A DNA stretch of 50,262 nucleotides, from the NCBI GenBank assembly GCA_024640885.1, contig JAHEEC010000010.1:16506-66767 (forward strand), given 5' to 3'. A model generated the notes under the pieces. That model did not search any database, was not told the origin of the DNA, and saw only the letters and a list, made by a program, of their open reading frames with translations. Source of the stretch: Bacteroidota bacterium (GTDB lineage: Bacteria > Bacteroidota > Bacteroidia > Bacteroidales > GCA-2748055). A program made the position numbers and the translations under genes. This document shows, in pieces, positions 1 through 8,390 of this stretch (position 1 is its first letter; each line of letters opens with the position of its first letter).

Positions 1-203
1 TGGAAGAATCGGCCATAAAGAACCTCAGGGAGCTTATCAAAAAGGCCTATGATGCAGAGGTGGAACTTTCCCTGACCCTGGATGAAGAGATGATCGGCGG
101 TTTTGTACTTACCATCGATGACATGCAATATGATGCAAGTGTGACAGGGCACCTCAGGCATATAAAGAAACAATTACTGCAAACAAGTGTCGAAAAGAAA
201 TAG
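1..203 (+). CDS. atpH: ATP synthase F1 delta subunit, 3' fragment
   Basis: This is the last 66 codons of a gene whose 5' part lies outside the window; the reading frame begins at base 3 and stops at 201-203. The translated end carries the pattern typical of the C-terminal domain of F1 delta: an acidic, hydrophobic strand followed by IGGFVLTIDDMQYDAS and a final basic helix (LRHIKKQLL). Delta links the F1 head to the peripheral b stalk. It lies 3 bases before atpA, matching the usual atpF-atpH-atpA-atpG order. Identification rests on the short C-terminal motif together with this position. Confidence 0.9.
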   Translation, partial: EESAIKNLRELIKKAYDAEVELSLTLDEEMIGGFVLTIDDMQYDASVTGHLRHIKKQLLQTSVEKK

Positions 204-206
204 CTT

Positions 207-1784
207 ATGACCCAGATTAAAGCTTCCGAAGTATCGGAAATCCTGAAGAAACAAATTGAAGGATTCAAAAGCAGCATTGAACTTGAAGAGGTGGGTTCTG
301 TGCTCCAGGTGGGAGACGGAATTGCACGGATTTACGGATTAAATAATGTGCAGGCCAATGAGCTCATTGAATTTGACAGTGGGGTGATGGGAATAGTCCT
401 GAACCTTGAAGAGGACAATGTGGGCGCAGTACTTCTTGGATCATCAGAGTTGATCAAGGAGGGGGATTCCGTGAAAAGGACCAAAAAGATTGCCTCCATC
501 AGGGTGAGCGAAAAACTGTTGGGTCGGGTGATCAATACCATCGGAGAGCCCATTGACGGGAAGGGTCCCATTACCGGGAAAATGATTGACCTTCCCCTTG
601 AGCGGAAAGCCCCCGGTGTGATCTTCCGGCAGCCCGTGAACGAGCCCCTTCAGACCGGGATCAAACCCATCGATGCCATGATTCCTATCGGGCGAGGGCA
701 GCGGGAGCTGATCATCGGTGACCGTCAGACCGGAAAGACGGCCATTGCGGTGGATACCATCATCAACCAGAAAGAGTTTTATGATAACGGTGAACCCGTC
801 TATTGCATCTATGTGGCCATAGGACAGAAAGGATCCACCGTGGCCAATATCCAGAAAACCCTTGAGGAGGCAGGGGCCATGGATTATACGGTGATCGTAT
901 CCGCTACGGCTTCGGACCCGGCCGCCCTTCAATTTTATGCCCCGTTTGCGGGTTGTACCATTGGAGAGTATTTCCGGGATACCGGGAGACCGGCGCTGAT
1001 CATATATGATGACCTCTCCAAACAGGCCGTCTCATACCGCGAAGTATCGCTCCTCCTGAGGCGTCCGCCCGGAAGGGAGGCTTACCCGGGTGATGTATTC
1101 TACCTGCACTCCAGGCTGCTGGAACGTGCTGCAAAGATCATCCAGTCAGACGAAGTGGCCAGAAGCATGAATGACCTGCCCGAACAGTTAAAACCGCTGG
1201 TGAAAGGGGGAGGTTCCCTTACCGCCCTTCCGATCATTGAGACCCAGGCCGGGGATGTTTCAGCATATATTCCAACCAATGTGATCTCCATTACCGATGG
1301 CCAGATTTTCCTGGAATCGAACCTGTTCAATGCCGGTGTCAGGCCTGCCATTAACGTGGGTATCTCCGTATCCAGGGTTGGAGGAAATGCGCAGATCAAA
1401 TCCATGAAGAAGATTGCAGGAACACTCAAACTGGACCAGGCACAGTTCCGTGAGCTGGAGGCCTTTGCCAAATTTGGATCGGACCTTGATGCGGCCACCC
1501 TTGCTATCCTTGATAAAGGCCGTAAGAATGTGGAGATCCTGAAACAGCATCAGTATTCACCCATGAGCGTGGAGAAACAGATTGCAATCATTTATTGCGG
1601 GACCCATGGCCTGCTGTCGGATATTTCCGTGGACAAGGTTAAGGAGTTCGAAAGCGAGTTCCTGGAATTTATGGAACTGAAGCACAAGGATAAACTTAAA
1701 GCCCTGGCCCAGGGAAAACTTACAGATGAAATCTCCACGGCCATTGAGGATGCGGCCAGGGAGATCGTGGAAAAGTACAAGTAA
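207..1784 (+). CDS. atpA: ATP synthase F1 alpha subunit
   Basis: The 525-residue product is the non-catalytic nucleotide-binding subunit of the F1 head, on the cytoplasmic face of the membrane. The order is as expected: N-terminal beta-barrel (about 1-95), nucleotide-binding domain with Walker A GDRQTGKT at 171-178, the conserved stretch around [12 protein letters not shown], then the helical C-terminal domain. The arginine in [10 protein letters not shown] (about Arg390) fits the alpha-subunit arginine finger. Length is close to the family norm of roughly 500-525. The ATG at 207 follows the atpH stop by 3 bases and atpG starts 3 bases after its stop, so the three are almost certainly co-transcribed. 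Confidence 0.98.
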   Translation: MTQIKASEVSEILKKQIEGFKSSIELEEVGSVLQVGDGIARIYGLNNVQANELIEFDSGVMGIVLNLEEDNVGAVLLGSSELIKEGDSVKRTKKIASIRVSEKLLGRVINTIGEPIDGKGPITGKMIDLPLERKAPGVIFRQPVNEPLQTGIKPIDAMIPIGRGQRELIIGDRQTGKTAIAVDTIINQKEFYDNGEPVYCIYVAIGQKGSTVANIQKTLEEAGAMDYTVIVSATASDPAALQFYAPFAGCTIGEYFRDTGRPALIIYDDLSKQAVSYREVSLLLRRPPGREAYPGDVFYLHSRLLERAAKIIQSDEVARSMNDLPEQLKPLVKGGGSLTALPIIETQAGDVSAYIPTNVISITDGQIFLESNLFNAGVRPAINVGISVSRVGGNAQIKSMKKIAGTLKLDQAQFRELEAFAKFGSDLDAATLAILDKGRKNVEILKQHQYSPMSVEKQIAIIYCGTHGLLSDISVDKVKEFESEFLEFMELKHKDKLKALAQGKLTDEISTAIEDAAREIVEKYK

Positions 1785-1787
1785 GCT

Positions 1788-2675
1788 ATGGCGAGTCTGA
1801 AGGAAATAAGGGAAAGAAAGGCTTCTGTGGCCTCTACCAGGCAGATCACAAGTGCCATGAAAATGGTTTCTGCAGCCAAACTTAAGAAGGCACAGGATGC
1901 CATCGTCCGTTTCAGACCCTATGCCGATAAATTGAAAGAGATCCTGGCCAGCGTGGGTGATAGCATCAAAGATGATGAGGATAACAAGTACTCCATGCAA
2001 AGGGAGAAGGAGCGCATCCTCCTGGTGTTGATCACTTCCAACCGTGGACTATGCGGGGCATTCAATTCCAACGCCATAAAGGCAGTTATTCAGCGGGCCC
2101 TCACTGAGTATGGAACGCAGATGATGGCCAAACAGGTGGATTTCATATCCATCGGGAAAAAGGGAAATGATTTCCTGCGAAAAAAGGGTTACCATGTGAT
2201 TATGGATGAAAGCGGGGTCTTTGATGACCTTACTTTCGAAAGGGTGAGCTCCCTTGCCTCCATGATCATGGAACGCTTCACCAGCGGGGAATACGATCAT
2301 GTGGATCTGATTTACAACCAATTCAAAAATGCCGGTACACAGATCCTCACCGAAGAGCAGTTCCTCCCCATTGAGGTCGAGAAGCTGGCAGCGGGACACA
2401 AAATGACTTCAAACATTGATTATATCTTTGAACCATCCAAGGAGTATATCGTGCAGGAGTTAATCCCCAGGTCCCTGAGGCTCCAGTTTTATAAAGCGAT
2501 CCTGGATTCCCATGCTGCGGAGCACGGAGCACGCATGACCGCCATGCATAAGGCCACCGACAATGCCACCGAATTGTTGAAAGAACTGAGCCTTCAGTTC
2601 AACAAGGCCCGCCAGGCGTCCATCACCAATGAGATCCTGGAGATCGTCAGCGGTGCCGAAGCACTCAAAGGTTAA
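1788..2675 (+). CDS. atpG: ATP synthase F1 gamma subunit
   Basis: The 295-residue product is the central rotor shaft of F1. The N-terminal helix is diagnostic (MASLKEIRERKASVASTRQI, then TSAMKMVSAAKLKKAQ), and the C-terminal helix carries the conserved ASITNEILEIVSGAEAL end. Between them lies the Rossmann-like domain (about 75-225). The gene ends the atpHAG run and converges on carB, with only 9 bases between the two stops and no clear hairpin terminator. The beta and epsilon genes that complete F1 lie about 25 kb away on the other strand. Confidence 0.97.
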   Translation: MASLKEIRERKASVASTRQITSAMKMVSAAKLKKAQDAIVRFRPYADKLKEILASVGDSIKDDEDNKYSMQREKERILLVLITSNRGLCGAFNSNAIKAVIQRALTEYGTQMMAKQVDFISIGKKGNDFLRKKGYHVIMDESGVFDDLTFERVSSLASMIMERFTSGEYDHVDLIYNQFKNAGTQILTEEQFLPIEVEKLAAGHKMTSNIDYIFEPSKEYIVQELIPRSLRLQFYKAILDSHAAEHGARMTAMHKATDNATELLKELSLQFNKARQASITNEILEIVSGAEALKG

Positions 2676-2684
2676 GGCCCCGGA

Positions 2685-5600
2685 TTAATATTCATCCCAG
2701 CTTTTAATGGAGATATCCTCCACGTCCATTTTACAAAAGGCATAGATAAATGCAGAGGCGAGCCTGGCATTGGTGATAAGCGGAATATTAAAATCCACGG
2801 CTCCGCGCCTTATGCTGTAGTCGTTGGATAATTCGTGGGATGAAAGGTCCTTTGGAATGTTTACCACCAGGTCGATCTGTTTGGCTTTCAGGTAATCCAT
2901 TACATTGGGTTTGAGTGCTTCGTCAGGCCAGGCAAGATCAATGGAGTCGATTCCGTTCAGCCTTAGGAATTCATGGGTTCCATGGGTGGCGTAAAGTTGA
3001 TAGTTCTTTTCAACGAGCATTTTGCATGAATTCACAAGCTCGACCTTCGATCGCATCCCTCCCGTGGAGAGCAGGATGTTCTTCTTCGGAATGGTATATC
3101 CCACCGATAACATGGCCTTGAGAATGACCTCGTAATAGTTATCCCCGATGCATCCCACCTCGCCGGTGGATGACATATCCACCCCCAGTACAGGGTCGGC
3201 TTTTTGCAACCTGGAAAATGAGAACTGGGGGGCTTTGCAGCCAATATAATCAAGGTCAAAGATGGATTTATGGGGTTTCTCCACAGGAACCTTCAACATG
3301 ATCTTGGTGGCCTGGTCAATGAGGTTTGATTTGAGGACCTTTGAGACAAATGGCATGCTCCTGGAGGCCCTGAGGTTGCACTCGATCACTTTGATGTCGT
3401 TGTCCTTGGCAAGGAACTGCATATTGAAGGGTCCGGAGATCTCCAGCGCTTCGGCCAGTTGCCGGGCAATCTTCTTGATCCTTCGTACCGTCTCAAAATA
3501 GATCTTCTGGGGAGGGAATACCATGGTGGCATCACCCGAGTGTACCCCGGCAAATTCCACATGTTCCGAAATGGCATAAGAGAAGAGTTCACCATCACGG
3601 GCCACTGCATCAATCTCGATCTCCTTGGCCTGTTCAATGAATTCAGATACCACAACCGGGTATTGTTTGGAGACCTTTGAAGCAAGGGTGAGAAAACCCT
3701 CCAGCTCTTCCCGGTTTGAAACCACATTCATGGCAGCCCCTGAAAGCACATAGGAGGGTCTGACCAGCACCGGAAATCCAACCTCATCCACAAAACTATA
3801 TATCTCATCCATGCTGCTGAGCTCCTTCCAGCGGGGCTGATCAATCCCAAGTTCATCGAGCATCATAGAAAACTTGTGCCTGTTCTCTGCGCGATCAATG
3901 GATTCTGGAGAGGTTCCGAGAATGTGTACCTTTTGCTGGTGAAGTCTCATGGCCAGGTTATTGGGGATCTGACCCCCCATGGAAACAATGACCCCCCTGG
4001 GCGATTCGAGATCGTAAATGTCCATGACCCGCTCAAAGGAGAGTTCATCAAAATAGAGCCTGTCGCACATGTCATAATCGGTGGAGACTGTTTCAGGGTT
4101 GTAATTGATCATGATGGAACGAAATCCCTCTTCATTGACTGTCTTCAGGGCATTGACACTGCACCAGTCAAACTCCACGCTTGACCCGATCCGGTAAGCG
4201 CCCGATCCAAGTACCATCACCGACCGCTGGTCCTGGGGGAATTCAATATCATGCTGGTCACCGCTGTAGGTGAGGTACAGATAGTTGGTCTGGGCAGGGT
4301 ATTCCGCCGCCAGGGTATCGATCTGTTTCACACTGGGGACGATCTTGCGTTTTTTCCTGTGTTCCCTGACCGCCATCAGGTTCCGGGTCACATCCCCCTT
4401 CATGACCAGGCGGGCCAGCTGGAAGTCACTGAATCCGGCTTTCTTGGATTGCAGCAACAACGCATCATCCAGCTCTTCAAGTGATTTGATCTCTTCAAGA
4501 CGGTTTTTCAGGTCAAAGATATTTTTGAGTTTTACCAGGAACCAGTTGTCGATCATGGTAAGTTCATGAATGCGGTCAATGGAGTAGCCTTTGGCAAAGG
4601 CCTTTTCAATAACCAGGATTCTCATGTCGGTGGGTTCCGACAGCTCTTTATCAATATCCCCGGTGATCACCTCGTGGTTTCCCACGAATCCATGCATTCC
4701 CTGCCCGATCATTCGGATCCCTTTCTGGATGGCTTCCTCGAAGGTGCGGCCGATGGCCATTACCTCACCCACCGATTTCATACTGGAATCGATAAGTTTG
4801 GAGACACCCTCGAACTTGTTCAGGTCCCAGCGGGGGATCTTGCAAACGATATAGTCAAGGGCTGGTTCAAAGAAAGCGGAGGTGGTCCTTGTAATGGAAT
4901 TGCGCAACTGGTGCAAACCAAATCCAAGGGCCAGCTTTGCGGCTACAAATGCCAGCGGATAACCGGTGGCTTTGCTGGCCAGGGCTGAGGAACGGGAAAG
5001 CCTGGCGTTCACCTCAATTACCCTGTAATCTTCAGAGTTGGGATCAAGGGCATACTGGACGTTGCACTCTCCCACGATCCCGATGTGCCGGATGATATCG
5101 ATGGAGAGCTTTCTGAGTTTATGGTATTCGCTGTTGGTCAGGGTCTGGGAAGGGGCCACTACGATGCTCTCACCGGTATGGATTCCCAGGGGATCAAAAT
5201 TCTCCATGTTGCATACGGTGATGCAGTTATCGAACCGGTCACGCACCACTTCATACTCCACCTCTTTCCACCCTTTCAGCGACTCCTCCACCAGGATCTG
5301 CGGAGAGTAGGAGAAGGCCTTTTTTGTCAACCTTTCAAGGTCATCTTCATTATAGCAGAAACCACTGCCCTGACCTCCAAGTGTATATGCAGCCCTTATA
5401 ATGATCGGGAAGCCAAGGGTTTCAGCTGCCCTGGCGGCATCTTCCGAGTTGGTCACCGCAATGCTCCTGGGAGTCTTTACCTTGATCTCGTTCAGTTTAC
5501 CCACGAAAAGTTCCCGGTCCTCGGTGTCCATGATGGCCCGAACCGGGGTGCCGAGCACTTCCACATTGTGCTTCTCCAGGATCCCCGATTTGTAGAGTGC

Positions 5601-5897
5601 CACTCCGCAGTTAAGGGCGGTCTGACCTCCAAAGGCCAGCAGGATCCCATGGGGCTTCTCTTTTTCAATAACCTTTTCCACGAAATGTGGAGTTACGGGA
5701 AGGAAGTAAATTTTGTCGGCAACCTCCTCTGAAGTCTGCACCGTGGCAATGTTGGGATTGATCAGTACGGTATACACATTCTCTTCACGCAGGGCTTTCA
5801 GGGCTTGCGATCCGGAATAGTCAAATTCACCGGCTTCACCGATTTTTAAAGCTCCCGATCCGAGGAGTATCACTTTCTTGATCTGGTCATTTATCAT
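2685..5897 (-). CDS. carB: Carbamoyl-phosphate synthase large subunit, CAD/CPS1-like type
   Basis: The 1070-residue product makes carbamoyl phosphate from bicarbonate, ammonia (from CarA) and two ATP. It has two tandem ATP-grasp halves (about 1-400 and 550-935) and a C-terminal MGS-type allosteric domain (about 935-1070). Many blocks follow eukaryotic CAD/CPS1 rather than E. coli CarB: GEFDYSGSQA, LINPNIATVQTS, ESIVVAPSQTL, ECNVQYALDP and the end YSIRRGAVDFNIPLITN. In the allosteric domain Thr971, Thr974, Trp990 and Asn1013 line up with residues I recall forming the N-acetylglutamate pocket of human CPS1; the next expected Asn is Lys1016. carB is divergent from argR and shares the region holding the ARG boxes. 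Its own -7 element is weak (TACTTTTA, complement of 5973-5980). Arginine-linked use is inferred from context. Confidence 0.95.
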   Translation of the reverse strand: MINDQIKKVILLGSGALKIGEAGEFDYSGSQALKALREENVYTVLINPNIATVQTSEEVADKIYFLPVTPHFVEKVIEKEKPHGILLAFGGQTALNCGVALYKSGILEKHNVEVLGTPVRAIMDTEDRELFVGKLNEIKVKTPRSIAVTNSEDAARAAETLGFPIIIRAAYTLGGQGSGFCYNEDDLERLTKKAFSYSPQILVEESLKGWKEVEYEVVRDRFDNCITVCNMENFDPLGIHTGESIVVAPSQTLTNSEYHKLRKLSIDIIRHIGIVGECNVQYALDPNSEDYRVIEVNARLSRSSALASKATGYPLAFVAAKLALGFGLHQLRNSITRTTSAFFEPALDYIVCKIPRWDLNKFEGVSKLIDSSMKSVGEVMAIGRTFEEAIQKGIRMIGQGMHGFVGNHEVITGDIDKELSEPTDMRILVIEKAFAKGYSIDRIHELTMIDNWFLVKLKNIFDLKNRLEEIKSLEELDDALLLQSKKAGFSDFQLARLVMKGDVTRNLMAVREHRKKRKIVPSVKQIDTLAAEYPAQTNYLYLTYSGDQHDIEFPQDQRSVMVLGSGAYRIGSSVEFDWCSVNALKTVNEEGFRSIMINYNPETVSTDYDMCDRLYFDELSFERVMDIYDLESPRGVIVSMGGQIPNNLAMRLHQQKVHILGTSPESIDRAENRHKFSMMLDELGIDQPRWKELSSMDEIYSFVDEVGFPVLVRPSYVLSGAAMNVVSNREELEGFLTLASKVSKQYPVVVSEFIEQAKEIEIDAVARDGELFSYAISEHVEFAGVHSGDATMVFPPQKIYFETVRRIKKIARQLAEALEISGPFNMQFLAKDNDIKVIECNLRASRSMPFVSKVLKSNLIDQATKIMLKVPVEKPHKSIFDLDYIGCKAPQFSFSRLQKADPVLGVDMSSTGEVGCIGDNYYEVILKAMLSVGYTIPKKNILLSTGGMRSKVELVNSCKMLVEKNYQLYATHGTHEFLRLNGIDSIDLAWPDEALKPNVMDYLKAKQIDLVVNIPKDLSSHELSNDYSIRRGAVDFNIPLITNARLASAFIYAFCKMDVEDISIKSWDEY

Positions 5898-5923
5898 ATT
5901 GGGTCAAGTGATTGTTTATTTGT

Positions 5924-5954
5924 GGATCAGGATGACCCGGCCGGGGGATCAGGA
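5924..5954. repeat. Direct repeat pair around a GC palindrome in the carB leader
   Basis: GGATCAGGA occurs at 5924-5932 and again at 5946-5954, exactly 22 bases apart, and the perfect palindrome CCCGGCCGGG sits between them at 5936-5945. The element lies 27-57 bases upstream of the carB ATG and downstream of the only candidate carB -7 element, so it would be in the carB 5' leader. A 22-base offset puts both copies on the same face of the helix. It could be an operator or an RNA hairpin; no function is known to me. Confidence 0.45.
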
Positions 5955-5998
5955 GTCCATATTTCCGGGTTGTAAAAGTAAAAAAAAAAGCTGAGAAG

Positions 5999-6031
5999 TT
6001 TGCACAGAACGGAATAAAATGTATAAATTTG
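5999..6031 (+). promoter_or_regulatory. Promoter of argR (Bacteroidota sigma-ABfr type)
   Basis: A perfect -33 TTTG at 5999-6002 and a perfect -7 TAAATTTG (TAnnTTTG) at 6024-6031 are separated by 21 bases. Transcription would start near 6037, giving a leader of about 20 bases before the argR ATG at 6056. The -7 element lies inside the upstream ARG box, so bound ArgR would block the promoter. Confidence 0.7.
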
Positions 6032-6056
6032 CATTTTGAATGTATAAATATACATA
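6018..6056. promoter_or_regulatory. Tandem ARG boxes (ArgR operator) between carB and argR
   Basis: Two sites match the ARG box core TGnATwwwwATnCA. The downstream core TGTATAAATATACA (6041-6054) is a perfect match with symmetrical arms. The upstream core TGTATAAATTTGCA (6020-6033) has one mismatch. Cores are offset by 21 bases, so two 18-base boxes (6018-6035 and 6039-6056) are separated by 3 bases, the spacing of E. coli ARG box pairs bound by one ArgR hexamer. The pair covers the argR -7 element and reaches the start codon, which points to autorepression, and it may also act on the divergent carB. Confidence 0.75.
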
Positions 6057-6535
6057 TGAAAAACAGGAACGAACGTTTGATGGAGATACGGCGGCTCATT
6101 GCAAGCCAGAATATATCAAGCCAGGAGGCACTGATGAAGTTGCTGGAGAAAAGGGGTTTTGAACTTACCCAGGCCACGCTTTCCAGGGACCTGAAATACC
6201 TCAAGGTGGCCAAGATGCCTGATGATCGGGCGGGTTATGTCTATATCCTTCCCGATAAGGACCAGGTTATTGAGGAAACGGAAACCACCGGAGCCGCATT
6301 CAGCGGGTTGATCTCCATTGATTTCGCCCAGGGAATGGCCATCCTGAGAACCCTGCCGGGTCATGCCGGAAGCATAGCTTACATTATAGACAACCTGGCG
6401 GCCTATGAGATAGCAGGAACCATTGCAGGGGATGATACCATCCTGCTGATCCCCCGTGACGGGGTCTCCAGGTCTGATGTGGTCAACCTGTTGAGGCTGA
6501 GAATGCCCGGCCTGGTCCATGAACTCGTTCACTGA
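6056..6535 (+). CDS. argR: Arginine repressor ArgR
   Basis: The 159-residue product has the two-domain ArgR layout. A winged helix-turn-helix occupies about 1-70, with the DNA-contacting segment LTQATLSRDLKYL at 37-49. The C-terminal hexamerisation and arginine-binding domain follows, with AGDDTILLIPRDG at 124-136; Asp126 and Asp127 are the expected arginine ligands. The start at 6056 was chosen over a longer alternative at 6029 because the promoter -7 element and both ARG boxes lie just upstream and 159 residues fits the family. It is the first gene of the arginine/proline operon and probably represses it when arginine is plentiful. Confidence 0.95.
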   Translation: MKNRNERLMEIRRLIASQNISSQEALMKLLEKRGFELTQATLSRDLKYLKVAKMPDDRAGYVYILPDKDQVIEETETTGAAFSGLISIDFAQGMAILRTLPGHAGSIAYIIDNLAAYEIAGTIAGDDTILLIPRDGVSRSDVVNLLRLRMPGLVHELVH

Positions 6536-6558
6536 TTATTTTTAGCAATTAGATCCAA

Positions 6559-7158
6559 ATGAAACACGATATACAGATTACAATCGCCTCTGAGGCTCAT
6601 TTGAACTTTGTAGGGGAAATTGAACAGGCATTGCTTGATGCCTCTTTTCAGAAAGGAACAGGTATCGCAGTGCGCAGCAGCATCTACCTGACCAGGAAGA
6701 TCCAGGAAGGGAAGGCGGTCATCGCCATAAGCAACGGCGATCAATGGGCGGGATTCTGTTACATTGAGTCATGGGGGCACAATAAATTTGTGGCAAACAG
6801 CGGGCTGATCGTCTCTACTGCCTTCAGGGGCATAGGGCTTGCAAGGGAGATCAAGAAGCGGGCACTTGAATTATCCGCCACCCTCTTCCCGGGGGCCAAG
6901 CTGTTCGGTTTAACCACAAGCCTTGCAGTCATGAAGATCAACAGCGGGTTGGGATACAAACCGGTGACTTTCTCTGAGCTCACCAACGATGAGCAGTTCT
7001 GGAAAGGTTGCGAGACCTGCCCTTATTACGATATCCTTGTACGAACCAAACGTGATGATTGTCTTTGTACCGCCATGATCATGGACCCGGCAGAGGATAA
7101 GAAAGTGAACGGTAAGAAGCGTTCTGCCACCATCAAAGTGAATATTAACCACACCTGA
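6559..7158 (+). CDS. GNAT-family N-acyltransferase of the arginine operon
   Basis: The 199-residue product has the GNAT fold, with the acyl-CoA pyrophosphate-binding segment STAFRGIGLAREI (about 86-98) and the later VMKINSGLGYKPV. The C-terminal third is Cys-rich (CETCPYY and DDCLC), which is unusual for a plain GNAT and could bind a metal. Genes of this type sit between argR and argG in many Bacteroidota. Because that position precedes the acylated arginine pathway, N-acetyl- or N-succinyl-glutamate synthesis is the natural hypothesis, but nothing in the sequence fixes the substrate. It starts 23 bases after argR and ends 12 bases before argG. Confidence 0.85.
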   Translation: MKHDIQITIASEAHLNFVGEIEQALLDASFQKGTGIAVRSSIYLTRKIQEGKAVIAISNGDQWAGFCYIESWGHNKFVANSGLIVSTAFRGIGLAREIKKRALELSATLFPGAKLFGLTTSLAVMKINSGLGYKPVTFSELTNDEQFWKGCETCPYYDILVRTKRDDCLCTAMIMDPAEDKKVNGKKRSATIKVNINHT

Positions 7159-7170
7159 TTAACAATCAAT

Positions 7171-8367
7171 ATGGAAAAGAAGAAAGTATTATTGGCCCTC
7201 AGCGGGGGATTGGATACATCGTTCTGCGCCGTGTACCTTGCCAGGCAGCAAAATATGGAGGTCCACTCGGCCATTGTCAATACCGGGGGTTTCCAGGATG
7301 AAGAGCTGGAACAGGTCGAAAGTCATGCAAAAAAGCTGGGGATTGTCTCCCACTGTGTGCTTGATATTACAGCCGATTACTACGACAAGTGCCTTCGCTT
7401 TATGATCTTCGGAAATGTGCTGAGAAACCGGAGCTACCCGCTGTCGGTCAGTTCGGAAAGGACCTTCCAGGCAATTGCCCTGGTGAAGCATGCCAAGAAG
7501 CACGGATTCAAATACATTGCCCATGGATCCACCGCTGCCGGAAATGACCAGGTGCGTTTTGACCTGGTGATCCAGGTACTGGCCCCCGAAATAGAGATCA
7601 TAACCCCCATCAGGGATTTGAGGATCTCAAGGGAGGATGAAATCGAATACCTGCGGATGGAAGGCATCGAAATGGACTTTGGCAAGGTGAAATACTCCAT
7701 CAACAAGGGGATCTGGGGGACAAGCGTGGGTGGAAAGGAGACCCTGACCTCCACCGGTGAACTCCCCGAAGATGCATACCCCACATCCCTGAACAAATCG
7801 GGTACGGAAACGGTTACCATTGGCTTTGAGGAAGGTGAGCCTGTGAGCCTGAATGGAGTTAACTATGAACCGCTCGTGGTGATCCGTGAGCTTGAAAGAC
7901 TGGCCGCACCATGGGGTGTGGGCAGGGATATTCATGTGGGCGATACCATCATAGGGATCAAAGGACGTGTGGGATTCGAGGCTCCGGCTGCCCTGATCAT
8001 CATCGATGCCCACCTGGCACTTGAAAAGCATGTGCTCTCACGCTGGCAGCTTCACTGGAAGGAGCAGATCGGGCAGTGGTATGGAATGTTTGTGCATGAG
8101 GCACAATACCTGGAGCCCGTGATGCGGGACCTTGAGAAATTCCTGGAGTCCTCCCAGAAGCAGGTGACCGGGAGTGTGACCATAAGGTTACGGCCCTACA
8201 GTTTTTCTGTGACAGGAGTGGACAGCCCCCATGATTTGATGAATTCATCCTTCGCCACTTACGGGGAGATGAACAAGGCGTGGACCGCCGAGGATGTGAA
8301 TGGATTCACCAGGATCCTGGGGACCCAACAGCGGATCTGGTATGCTGTAAACGGGATGGAAGAGTAA
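7171..8367 (+). CDS. argG: Argininosuccinate synthase
   Basis: The 398-residue product joins citrulline and aspartate with ATP to form argininosuccinate, the penultimate arginine step, in the cytoplasm. The PP-loop ATP site ALSGGLDTS is at 9-17. Further family blocks include HGSTAAGNDQVRFD, the segment ending STGELPEDAYPTS and, near the C-terminus, IRLRPYSFSVTG. Length matches the family (about 400). The next gene is proC; argC, which often follows argG in related Bacteroidota, is not here. Confidence 0.97.
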   Translation: MEKKKVLLALSGGLDTSFCAVYLARQQNMEVHSAIVNTGGFQDEELEQVESHAKKLGIVSHCVLDITADYYDKCLRFMIFGNVLRNRSYPLSVSSERTFQAIALVKHAKKHGFKYIAHGSTAAGNDQVRFDLVIQVLAPEIEIITPIRDLRISREDEIEYLRMEGIEMDFGKVKYSINKGIWGTSVGGKETLTSTGELPEDAYPTSLNKSGTETVTIGFEEGEPVSLNGVNYEPLVVIRELERLAAPWGVGRDIHVGDTIIGIKGRVGFEAPAALIIIDAHLALEKHVLSRWQLHWKEQIGQWYGMFVHEAQYLEPVMRDLEKFLESSQKQVTGSVTIRLRPYSFSVTGVDSPHDLMNSSFATYGEMNKAWTAEDVNGFTRILGTQQRIWYAVNGMEE

Positions 8368-8390
8368 TCATTTTAATGCAATTATCTGAC

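Noticed and set aside
444-932. Long antisense ORFs inside atpA, atpG, carB, argG and other genes
   Set aside because: They mirror strongly coding genes in other frames and have no family motifs.
8280-8390. Longer proC start inside argG
   Set aside because: It would overlap argG by 88 bases and put 37 unrelated residues before the Rossmann motif; the ATG at 8391 gives the family N-terminus.
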